DNA of 16,917 nt from an uncultured Sphingomonadaceae bacterium. GTDB taxonomy: Bacteria > Pseudomonadota > Alphaproteobacteria > Sphingomonadales > Sphingomonadaceae. Below, one piece after another: positions 1 to 6,294 of this stretch. The stretch covers positions 1-16,917 of the forward strand of contig CAMLKX010000013.1 in NCBI GenBank assembly GCA_946480515.1, given 5' to 3'. The translations under genes were made by a program, and so were the position numbers. The notes below the pieces were generated by a model, which was not told where the DNA came from, made no database searches, and was given only the letters and a program-made list of their open reading frames with translations. Positions within the stretch are counted from its first letter, which is position 1, and every line of letters starts with the position of its first letter.

Positions 1-333
1 TCCAGCGACCGACACGGTGGTGGCGAAGCCTGCCGGATAGAGCTGGTCCGCGGTCGGAAGCCACAACAGGTCACACCCCGCAGCATCGAGCATCACCGAG
101 TCGTCCTGCTCCTGTCGCGGGTAGCGGCCGAAATCCTCGTTCGCGCCGAATTGCAGCGGATTGACGAAGATGGATGCGACCACCAAGTCCGCCTCCAGCT
201 TTGCGCGCTCGACCAGGGAGATATGACCGGCATGAAGCGCTCCCATCGTCGGCACCAGGCCGATGGTCCTGCCGTTCGCCCGCAATGTCGTTATCGCCGG
301 CGCCAAGTCGTTCAACTCACGGATGATTTGCAC
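1..333 (-). CDS. panC: Pantothenate synthetase (5' part; gene runs off the left edge)
   Basis: PanC joins pantoate and beta-alanine with ATP in the cytoplasm to make pantothenate, the vitamin precursor of coenzyme A. The first 111 codons are in the window. They show the family's nucleotide-binding signature PTMGALHAGH (about residues 28-37) and the pantoate-site stretch FVNPLQFGANEDF (about residues 57-69). The start chosen is a GTG at 333 reading VQIIRELNDL, with an AAGGGG ribosome site eight bases upstream; the ATG at 355 is in another frame. The gene diverges from mipZ across an 80-bp gap. The family usually has about 280 residues, so roughly 60 percent lies beyond the window. Identity is clear from motifs; only the GTG start is a judgement. 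Confidence 0.95.
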   Translation of the reverse strand, partial: MQIIRELNDLAPAITTLRANGRTIGLVPTMGALHAGHISLVERAKLEADLVVASIFVNPLQFGANEDFGRYPRQEQDDSVMLDAAGCDLLWLPTADQLYPAGFATTVSVAG

Positions 334-413
334 CGATGACGCCCCTTCGATACATCTGTGATCGAGGCCGCTCATGGGTGGGCGGCGGGGCATTGTCAAA
401 GGGGGCCGCCGCC

Positions 414-1226
414 ATGGCGAATCCGCATTTCATCGTCTTCGCGAACGAGAAGGGCGGCACGGGCAAGTCGACCACCGCCGTGCATACCGCGGTTGCGCTG
501 GCCGCGTCCGGGCATCGCGTCGGAGCGCTCGATCTCGACAGCCGGCAGCGGACGACCGGCCGCTATCTGGAAAATCGCGCGGCAACCATCCGCCGGCTTC
601 AGACCGACCTGCCCCAGCCAGTGTTCGAAGTGCTTGAGGAGCAGTCGAGCGAAGCCTTGGACGCGGCGATCGGGCGGCTCTCCGAACAATCGGACGTCAT
701 CATCATCGATACGCCGGGGCGCGACGATCCGGTCGCAAGGGCGGCGATCCTCAAGGCGGACACGCTGGTCACGCCGATGAACGACAGCTTCGTCGATCTC
801 GACCTGATCGGTCAGGTTCATCCCGACAGCTTCAAGATCACCCGCCCCAGCTTCTACGCGGAGCTGATCTGGAACAGCCGCACCCAGCGGGCAAAGGCGA
901 CTGGCAGCAGCGTCGATTGGGTGGTCCTCCGCAACCGGCTTCAACATATCGAATCGCACAATCTGCGGCGGGTCGGCGCGGCTCTCGATGAGCTTGCGCG
1001 CCGGGTCGGCTTCCGCGTCATCCCCGGCCTGGGCGAGCGCGTGATCTACCGCGAATTGTTCCCAAAGGGCCTGACCCTGCTCGACCTCAAGCAGATTGGC
1101 GACGCCAGCATCGCGCATGTCACGGCGCGGCAAGAATTGCGCGAAATGATCGCTGGCCTTGGCATCCCAGAAGCGAAAGACACGTTAAGCGACCATGACT
1201 ACCAACCTATCGCCGCAGCCGGCTGA
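414..1226 (+). CDS. mipZ: Division-plane positioning ATPase MipZ (ParA/MinD superfamily)
   Basis: MipZ is a P-loop ATPase that forms a bipolar gradient with ParB and keeps FtsZ from polymerising near the poles, so division occurs at mid-cell in alphaproteobacteria. The 270-residue product has the deviant Walker A KGGTGKST at residues 13-20, the DLDSRQRT stretch at 40-47 that is characteristic of MipZ, and a Walker B-like IIIDTPG near residue 100. The open frame extends upstream of 414, but ATG 414 gives the canonical N-terminus (MANPHFIVFANEKGG) and follows an AAAGGGGG ribosome site with an eight-base spacer. The 3' end overlaps the pgmG start by 32 bases, which suggests translational coupling. 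The divergent panC neighbour is, as I recall, a common alphaproteobacterial arrangement. Other ParA proteins are possible, but the motif set favours MipZ. Confidence 0.93.
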   Translation: MANPHFIVFANEKGGTGKSTTAVHTAVALAASGHRVGALDLDSRQRTTGRYLENRAATIRRLQTDLPQPVFEVLEEQSSEALDAAIGRLSEQSDVIIIDTPGRDDPVARAAILKADTLVTPMNDSFVDLDLIGQVHPDSFKITRPSFYAELIWNSRTQRAKATGSSVDWVVLRNRLQHIESHNLRRVGAALDELARRVGFRVIPGLGERVIYRELFPKGLTLLDLKQIGDASIAHVTARQELREMIAGLGIPEAKDTLSDHDYQPIAAAG

Positions 1227-2619
1227 GACCGCGACCGTTACCCGTCACCAGTTCAACCCGACTATCCTGCGCGAATATGACGTGCGCGGGATCGTCGACG
1301 ACACGCTCAATGATGCCGATGCCTATGCGCTTGGCCGCAGCTTTGCCGCGCTCGCGGTGGGGGAAGGCGCAAAGTCCGTTGCCGTCTGCCGCGATGGCCG
1401 GCTGCACTCCCCGCGTCTCGCGGCGGCCCTGATCGAGGGGCTGACCGCCGGCGGTCTCGACGTCGTGCGGATCGGCGTCGGTTCGTCGCCCCTGCTCTAC
1501 TTCGCGGCGGCGACGCTCGATGTCGACGGCGGCATTCAGGTCACCGGCAGCCACAATCCGGCCAACTATAATGGCTTCAAGATGCTGCTTCGCGGCCGCT
1601 CGGTGTTTGGCGCGGAGATCCAGGATCTCGGCCGCCGTGCCGCCGCCGGGGAATGGAGCAGCGGACGCGGGCAAGTCAGCGATGTCGACCTCGTCGACGC
1701 CTATGTTGACCGGCTGGTCCAGGACTTCGACGGGAAGGCGTACCGGATCGCGTGGGATGCCGGCAACGGCGCAGCAGGACCGATCCTTGAAAAGCTGATC
1801 GCCCGGCTGCCCGGCGAGCATTTCGCGATCTACACCGATATCGACGGCAACTTCCCCAACCACCACCCCGATCCGACCGTCGAAAAGAATCTTGCCGATC
1901 TGAAACAGTTGATCGAAGACAATGATTGCGACTTTGGATTTGCCTTCGACGGCGACGCCGATCGCATCGGCGCGGTCGACAGCCAGGGGCGCGTGATCTG
2001 GGGCGACCAGATCGTCGCGATCCTGGCCGAGCCGGTGCTGAAGGAGCTACCCGGCGCGACCATCATAGCGGACGTCAAGGCCAGCCAAAACCTGTTCGAC
2101 CGGATTGCCGAGCTCGGCGGCAAGCCGCTGATGTGGAACACCGGCCATAGCCTGATCAAGGCGAAGATGAAGGAAACCGGCGCCCCGCTCGCCGGGGAGA
2201 TGAGCGGCCACATCTTCTTCAAGCATCAATGGTACGGGTTTGACGACGCGCTTTACGCGGCGGTGCGGCTGATCCGCGCGGTCAGCGCCAGCGGCAAGTC
2301 ACTGACCGAGATCAAGAGCGCGATGCCGCCGACCCTCGCCACTCCGGAGCTTCGTTTCCAGGTCGACGAGAGCCGCAAGTTCGCGGTGATCGACGAGGTG
2401 CTTGGGCGGCTGCGGACCGGAGGCGCGGAGGTCAACGCCACCGATGGAGCGCGGGTCAAGACGCCCGACGGGTGGTGGCTGCTGCGTGCATCGAACACGC
2501 AGGATGTGCTGGTCGCCCGCGCCGAGGCGAAGTCGCAGGATGGTCTCGACCGGCTGATGGCGGCGATCAATGATCAGCTCGCCCAATCGGGCGTGGAGCC
2601 GGTCGAAGCCGAGCATTAG
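1195..2619 (+). CDS. pgmG: Phosphoglucomutase/phosphomannomutase (PgmG/AlgC type)
   Basis: This alpha-D-phosphohexomutase interconverts hexose 1- and 6-phosphates (glucose and mannose forms), feeding sugar nucleotides into exopolysaccharide and lipopolysaccharide synthesis in the cytoplasm. The 474-residue product has all four family signatures in order: the phosphoserine loop TGSHNPANYNG (catalytic Ser119), the Mg-binding loop DGDADR (252-257), the sugar-specificity loop GEMSGH (334-339), and the C-terminal phosphate-binding RASNTQ (431-436). Length matches the AlgC/PgmG class. The only sensible start is ATG 1195, inside the end of mipZ, with a weak ribosome site, so translation is probably coupled to mipZ. 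In sphingomonads PgmG supplies sphingan precursors; that link is family knowledge and is not shown by the surrounding genes here. Confidence 0.95.
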   Translation: MTTNLSPQPAETATVTRHQFNPTILREYDVRGIVDDTLNDADAYALGRSFAALAVGEGAKSVAVCRDGRLHSPRLAAALIEGLTAGGLDVVRIGVGSSPLLYFAAATLDVDGGIQVTGSHNPANYNGFKMLLRGRSVFGAEIQDLGRRAAAGEWSSGRGQVSDVDLVDAYVDRLVQDFDGKAYRIAWDAGNGAAGPILEKLIARLPGEHFAIYTDIDGNFPNHHPDPTVEKNLADLKQLIEDNDCDFGFAFDGDADRIGAVDSQGRVIWGDQIVAILAEPVLKELPGATIIADVKASQNLFDRIAELGGKPLMWNTGHSLIKAKMKETGAPLAGEMSGHIFFKHQWYGFDDALYAAVRLIRAVSASGKSLTEIKSAMPPTLATPELRFQVDESRKFAVIDEVLGRLRTGGAEVNATDGARVKTPDGWWLLRASNTQDVLVARAEAKSQDGLDRLMAAINDQLAQSGVEPVEAEH

Positions 2620-2630
2620 AGACCTCTCCG

Positions 2631-2696
2631 GCGTCACTGCGAGCGGAGCAAAGCAATCCCGCTAGATCGCCACGCGGCTGCGCCGCTCGCGACGAC
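2631..2696. repeat. Palindromic intergenic repeat, GAGCGGAGC family, copy 1
   Basis: The core GAGCGGAGCAAAGCAATCC starts at 2641. GCGAGCGG (2639-2646) pairs with CCGCTCGC (2683-2690), and the outer GTC/GAC ends extend the imperfect stem. The same core, with one base changed, recurs at 3325. It lies directly behind pgmG, so in RNA it would form a hairpin that could also end transcription or stabilise the message. Confidence 0.75.
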
Positions 2697-2702
2697 CTTA
2701 CG

Positions 2703-2747
2703 TCCGCTTTCGACCCATTGCGGACATTAGCGGCAATGGGTCGAAAG
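2703..2747. repeat. Palindromic repeat, GTCCGCTTT family, copy 1, with perfect 15-bp arms
   Basis: CTTTCGACCCATTGC (2707-2721) is repeated in inverted orientation at 2733-2747, giving perfect 15-bp arms around an 11-base loop. The overlapping motif GTCCGC...GCGGAC resembles the element at 3135-3164. The right arm overlaps the last codons and the stop of the minus-strand lipoprotein gene that ends at 2727. Confidence 0.8.
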
Positions 2748-3113
2748 GCGGGGGCGCGACGACATCAGTCGTCCGGTCGCAATCTCATAACCGGCCTCAC
2801 GCCGCCGGAGGACGAACATGAACTCGCGGTCTTCTCGCATGTAGGCATGAGCTAAATACCTGACGGGGAGACTGGGCGGGAGGGATGCTCCTCTAACTGC
2901 CTTCCGAACGTGAAGAGTGGCTGTAATCCAACCGCGCCAGAGCAGGTCAGTCTCATCAACCAGCGGCTGGTAAGCGCCGTTCTCAACGGTGCCGATGACC
3001 ACGCTATCCGTGCAACCAAACTCTAGAAACCTGTCTTCACCGCTTGGCGCTTGCCCCGTCACACACGCTGTGGCGAGAAGCGCCAGAAGTATAGCAAGGG
3101 CCAGATGGCGCAT
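2727..3113 (-). CDS. Putative lipoprotein, function unknown
   Basis: The product has 128 residues and begins with a lipoprotein signal peptide: MRHL, a hydrophobic run, then the lipobox LATAC with the acylated Cys17. After processing it should be tethered to the membrane on the periplasmic side. The mature part has two further cysteines, Cys34 (FGCTDS) and Cys127 near the C-terminus, which could pair. It shows no catalytic motif that I recognise. The last residues (RLSTHCR) and the stop codon are encoded within the palindromic repeat at 2707-2747, so the original C-terminus may have been changed by that element. The gene stands alone between repeats. The signal peptide makes it a credible gene, but no function can be assigned. 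Confidence 0.72.
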   Translation of the reverse strand: MRHLALAILLALLATACVTGQAPSGEDRFLEFGCTDSVVIGTVENGAYQPLVDETDLLWRGWITATLHVRKAVRGASLPPSLPVRYLAHAYMREDREFMFVLRRREAGYEIATGRLMSSRPRLSTHCR

Positions 3114-3134
3114 GTCGCCACCGTATCGGCCTTA

Positions 3135-3164
3135 ATGTCCGCTTTCCACCCAAAGCAGACATAA
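3135..3164. repeat. Palindromic repeat, GTCCGCTTT family, copy 2
   Basis: TGTCCGCTTT pairs with AAAGCAGACA across the loop CCACCC, with one G-T type mismatch. It shares the GTCCGCTTTC-ACCCA core with the copy near 2703. The two copies sit at either end of the lipoprotein gene. Confidence 0.7.
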
Positions 3165-3316
3165 CGGTTTCGGGCAGACGACGCACTTCCCGCTTCCATT
3201 GTAGGAATTGCTCTGCTCAGTCTGCTGTGGCTCTTTGAAAGTTCGAACGGCTAGCGCTGACCACCGGTGGTCGTGGTGAGTGCGAATATTGTGAACATTC
3301 GAGACTGGATGCGAAG

Positions 3317-3371
3317 GTCGTTGCGAGCGGAGCGAAGCAATCCACCGGGGTTCTGGATTGCCGCGTCGCTA
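3317..3371. repeat. Palindromic intergenic repeat, GAGCGGAGC family, copy 2
   Basis: The core GAGCGGAGCGAAGCAATCC matches the copy at 2641 with one difference. GCAATCCA (3337-3344) pairs with TGGATTGC (3354-3361), and the flanking AGCGA/TCGCT bases extend the stem. It lies in the spacer after the glycosyltransferase gene. Confidence 0.75.
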
Positions 3372-3479
3372 ACGTCCGCGCTCTCGCTTTCGGATATCTC
3401 CATGCCGTCGCAATGCACTGACATTGCGCGCCTTCCGCGGAGGTCACGGCACGGATGGAGCGCGCTCCTGCTCGCCTCC

Positions 3480-4988
3480 CTAATTGCCTGTAGCGCGGAG
3501 GATCGCCCGGCGGACGTCATTCGCCGGCACCGCTTGTTGATACCGGAATAGACACAGCTCTGGAGAGCCGTCCCTGCCAAAAATCGGAGCGCGCTCAGCA
3601 ATCGCGAACGTGGCGGCGGAGAACCCCGAATTGGTCAGCCAGCGCTGACAATCGACCGGGCTCATGAACAGGAGATAGGGCGCGTCCCCGTCCAGGCCAG
3701 GCAGCTCGTCAGTGGTCTCGACCAGTGCCAGATAGTGCCGCGTGTTTCCGTCAGTCTCGATCTTGCCGCCGTATCGCTCCAGCCACTCGCCTGCGGGCTG
3801 CTCGATCCTCCACAGCCGCATTTGCGTCATCTGCATCGGGGCCACGACCAGCACTGCGGCGGCCCAGATGCCGTAGGCAATCACCCGGCGGCCGCGCTGA
3901 TGAAGCGACCAGCTCAGCAGAGCCAAAGCCAGGGTGGATATCGCCAGCGGGATCAGCATGATCCGCGGCTTGGGGTCGAGCGCGAGCGCGTAGATCAAGA
4001 CCGCGATGTAGGACAGGGCGACCAGCCAGCCCACAAGCGCCTGACGCCGAACCTCCGTCGCGACGACCTTCCACGAGAGCAGGATCAGGATCGGGACGAG
4101 CGGAAGAGAAAGGCCGGCAGTGATGTTCACGAGCAGATTGACCAGCCCGTCAACTGACCAGTGGACGTAAACGCCGGGCTGCTTGCGCCAGTTGGCGATC
4201 GTCTCCGCGTTGAAGAACGGCGGATCGCCATTCGAGACGCCGCCGACCAGCTCTGAGGAATGGAGTTGGGTATGACTCAGCGCCAACTCGCGCCGCCACA
4301 ACGGATCGCCGGTCACGAGGGTGAACAGCAACAACTCGACCAGCAACGGTGCAGCAAATCCGATGATGGCCCAGGCAAGTTCCGGGAAGCGAGGGCGTGA
4401 TCGCACCATCACATAAGCGAAGGCCAGAACTGCGGCGATCGCAGCGGTTTCGCGCACCTGGAACGCCAGTGAAAACGCGAGTCCTGCAGCAATTGCCCAC
4501 CCGACATGGCGGTCCGATTGCCAGCGCAGAACGCTCAGGAAGCCGGCAAAGACCAGTGCGGCTTCGGTCGATTCAACGCTTGGCTGCGTCAGCTGAAAGG
4601 TAAATGCTGGAAGCGTCAGGAACAGCAGTGATGCGATCCAGCCGACTGGCCGGCCGAACAGTCGGTTGCCGATCAATGCCAGCAAGACGACTGCTGAGCC
4701 GCTTGCCACCAGCGGTGCGATCGACACTGTCAGTCGAGATTCGCCGAATAAAGCCGTCATCGCGGCGATTGGCGCGACAACAGGCCAGCGGGCTTGCCAA
4801 TGATCGTGCGGCAGGCACGGTCCGAACTCGCGCCAGCAACGCGCGGCGTTCAGATAGTGCCAATCATCCCCGCCGCCCCCGATGAAACCCCCTGGGTTCA
4901 GCAGCAGCACGAAGATGAACGCGGCAATGAGACCAATCCACCACGGCCAGTCGCCGCGGTCGGCGGCCAGGTAGCCCTTCTCTCCCAC
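3480..4988 (-). CDS. GT-C fold integral membrane glycosyltransferase (ArnT/PMT-like)
   Basis: The 502-residue product has the layout of polyprenyl-phosphate-dependent glycosyltransferases of the GT-C fold. A first membrane helix (about 16-31) is followed by a periplasmic loop with the acidic pair GGGGDDWHY (Asp41, Asp42), the usual catalytic/metal site of ArnT-like and PMT-like enzymes. About ten more hydrophobic helices follow, then a soluble C-terminal domain of roughly 100 residues. Such enzymes transfer a sugar from a lipid carrier to lipid A, glycan or protein at the periplasmic face of the inner membrane; the acceptor cannot be told here. The start is GTG 4988 behind a GGGGG ribosome site. 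It follows the exonuclease gene on the same strand by 60 bp, so co-transcription is possible, although a functional link is not obvious. Confidence 0.8.
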   Translation of the reverse strand: MGEKGYLAADRGDWPWWIGLIAAFIFVLLLNPGGFIGGGGDDWHYLNAARCWREFGPCLPHDHWQARWPVVAPIAAMTALFGESRLTVSIAPLVASGSAVVLLALIGNRLFGRPVGWIASLLFLTLPAFTFQLTQPSVESTEAALVFAGFLSVLRWQSDRHVGWAIAAGLAFSLAFQVRETAAIAAVLAFAYVMVRSRPRFPELAWAIIGFAAPLLVELLLFTLVTGDPLWRRELALSHTQLHSSELVGGVSNGDPPFFNAETIANWRKQPGVYVHWSVDGLVNLLVNITAGLSLPLVPILILLSWKVVATEVRRQALVGWLVALSYIAVLIYALALDPKPRIMLIPLAISTLALALLSWSLHQRGRRVIAYGIWAAAVLVVAPMQMTQMRLWRIEQPAGEWLERYGGKIETDGNTRHYLALVETTDELPGLDGDAPYLLFMSPVDCQRWLTNSGFSAATFAIAERAPIFGRDGSPELCLFRYQQAVPANDVRRAILRATGN

Positions 4989-5048
4989 TGCGCCCCCAGG
5001 CCCTCTTCACCCCACTCCACCTTGAATCGGATCGGCGGCGGCGTCCAG

Positions 5049-6047
5049 TCACTCCTCCTCATCCTCGCGGCCGACCAGGTTGAGTTCGCGCGCCTTGATC
5101 TGGTGCATCTGGCACCAGTGCATCAACGCTTCCTCGCGCCCGTGGGTGATCCACACCTCCTTCGGCGCGACCTCGCGGATGGTCGTGGTCAATTCGTCCC
5201 AGTCGGCATGGTCGGAGATCACCAGGGGCAGCTCGACATTGCGTTGGCGGGCGCGCTGGCGGATCCGCATCCACCCGGATGCCATGGCTGTGACCGGATC
5301 GGGCAGCCGCCGCGACCAGCGGTCGTTGAGCGCTCCGGGAGGGCAGAGGATGATCTTGCCCTTGAGCTCGTCCTTGGCCACTCCCGTGGCCGGCCGGAGG
5401 TCGCCGAGCGCGACGCCAAGCTCCTCATAGAGCCGGCACAGCCGCTCCATCGCGCCATGATAATAGATCGGATCGTGATGGCCGCGACAGCGCAGCTCCA
5501 CCACCAGCCGCTGCGCCTTGCCGAGTGCATAGGCACCGACCAGCACACAGCGGTCGGGATTGTCGTGCAGGCGGGCGAGCAGCCGGTCGACCTCGCTGCC
5601 GGTGTCCGGATGATGGAAGACCGGCAATCCGAACGTTGCCTCCGTGACGAAGATGTCGCAGGGGACGACCACGAAGGGCGCGCAGGTCGGGTCCGGCCGC
5701 CGCTTGTAGTCGCCCGACACGACCACGCGTTCGCCGGCATGGTCGAGCACCAACTGCGCCGACCCCAGCACATGGCCGGCCGGAACCGCGCTGATTTCCA
5801 CCCCGCCAATGCGCACGGTTTCCCCATAGGCGAGCGGCCTTCCCGGCTGTTCGCCGTAACGGACAGCCATGATCGCCAGCGTCTCGGCGGTCGCCCACAC
5901 TTCGCCGTGGCCGCCGCGAGCGTGATCGCCGTGACCATGGGTGATCAGCGCCCGCGGCACGGGGCGCGCGGGATCAATCCATGCATCCGCGGGGCGCACA
6001 TAAATGCCTTCGGGAAAAGGCTCGATCCAGGAACCCAGACGGGGCAT
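5049..6047 (-). CDS. Ligase-associated DNA damage response exonuclease (metallo-beta-lactamase/beta-CASP fold)
   Basis: This is a predicted metal-dependent nuclease of the family found with ATP-dependent DNA ligases and Lhr-like helicases (the ligase-associated DNA damage response exonuclease family). The metallo-beta-lactamase motif HGHGDH is at residues 37-42, a second metal ligand in GHVLGSAQ at about 91-98, and SGDYKRRPDPT with its Asp at 113. A beta-CASP-like half follows, with ISDHADWDEL and ITHGREEAL near the end. The open frame could begin upstream (ATG 6107 or earlier), but ATG 6047 gives 332 residues, close to my recollection of the family length, and avoids overlapping the plus-strand gene at 6106. 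It diverges from the helicase unit. The ligase that normally lies beside it is absent; the next gene downstream is a glycosyltransferase. Confidence 0.88.
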   Translation of the reverse strand: MPRLGSWIEPFPEGIYVRPADAWIDPARPVPRALITHGHGDHARGGHGEVWATAETLAIMAVRYGEQPGRPLAYGETVRIGGVEISAVPAGHVLGSAQLVLDHAGERVVVSGDYKRRPDPTCAPFVVVPCDIFVTEATFGLPVFHHPDTGSEVDRLLARLHDNPDRCVLVGAYALGKAQRLVVELRCRGHHDPIYYHGAMERLCRLYEELGVALGDLRPATGVAKDELKGKIILCPPGALNDRWSRRLPDPVTAMASGWMRIRQRARQRNVELPLVISDHADWDELTTTIREVAPKEVWITHGREEALMHWCQMHQIKARELNLVGREDEEE

Positions 6048-6071
6048 CGCGCCGTTATAGTGTGCAAAACC

Positions 6072-6085
6072 CGGAACCGGTTCCG
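6072..6085. promoter_or_regulatory. Perfect 14-bp palindrome between divergent genes (candidate operator)
   Basis: CGGAACCGGTTCCG is perfectly self-complementary and lies midway between the exonuclease start (6047, minus) and the small membrane protein start (6106, plus). A dimeric regulator bound here could control both halves of the repair locus. The sequence does not match the alphaproteobacterial LexA site GTTC-N7-GTTC. The operator role is inferred from position and symmetry only. Confidence 0.35.
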
Positions 6086-6105
6086 CGCGAGGAAAGGATT
6101 TATTC

Positions 6106-6294
6106 ATGGATGAGAGCCTGTGCGGCGTGATGACCATCGTTGGCCCGCTGCTGTTGCTGGCGGTGCTGATCTGGGCCTTCCTCCGCAACCGGCGCGACAC
6201 GCGTCCATCGGACAAGGAGCGAACGGAGCAGGCAACCCGTGATCTCTACGAGACCGAGGAACGGCGGCATCGCGAGGGGACTGACGGCCTCTGA
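6106..6294 (+). CDS. Small single-helix membrane protein
   Basis: The 62-residue product has a short N-terminus, one hydrophobic helix at about residues 9-27 (MTIVGPLLLLAVLIWAFLR), then a strongly charged tail rich in Arg, Glu and Asp (RRDTRPSDKERTEQATRDLYETEERR). It is probably anchored in the inner membrane with the basic side in the cytoplasm. The start is well supported: AGGAAAGGA precedes ATG 6106 at good distance. Its TGA stop overlaps the proposed CTG start of the helicase (CTGA), so it may drive helicase translation. No family function is known to me. Good ribosome site, clear topology and the coupled position make it a real gene despite its size. Confidence 0.75.
   Translation: MDESLCGVMTIVGPLLLLAVLIWAFLRNRRDTRPSDKERTEQATRDLYETEERRHREGTDGL

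Larger units (their letters stand above)
3114..3479. other. Gene-free spacer holding two repeat copies
   Basis: These 366 bases contain a second copy of each palindromic family (3135-3164 and 3317-3371) and nothing I accept as a gene. Short open frames here translate through the repeats (for example a product containing NPGGLLRSARND, a typical translated-repeat peptide) and lack ribosome sites. The promoter of the lipoprotein gene that starts at 3113 must lie in the left part, but I see no clear -35/-10 pair. Confidence 0.6.

Noticed and set aside
396..1133. Minus-strand open frame opposite mipZ
   Set aside because: It is a shadow of the clear MipZ frame, with no family features.
3251..3601. 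Minus-strand open frame of 116 codons in the repeat-rich spacer
   Set aside because: It translates through the GAGCGGAGC repeat (NPGGLLRSARND peptide) and overlaps the end of the glycosyltransferase gene.
6072..6085. LexA/SOS box between the divergent repair genes
   Set aside because: The palindrome has adjacent GGAACC/GGTTCC halves, not GTTC-N7-GTTC.
4794..6113. Long plus-strand open frame (439 codons) across the exonuclease gene
   Set aside because: It is antisense to the motif-bearing exonuclease, has low-complexity composition rich in Arg, His and Pro, and shows no recognisable domain.
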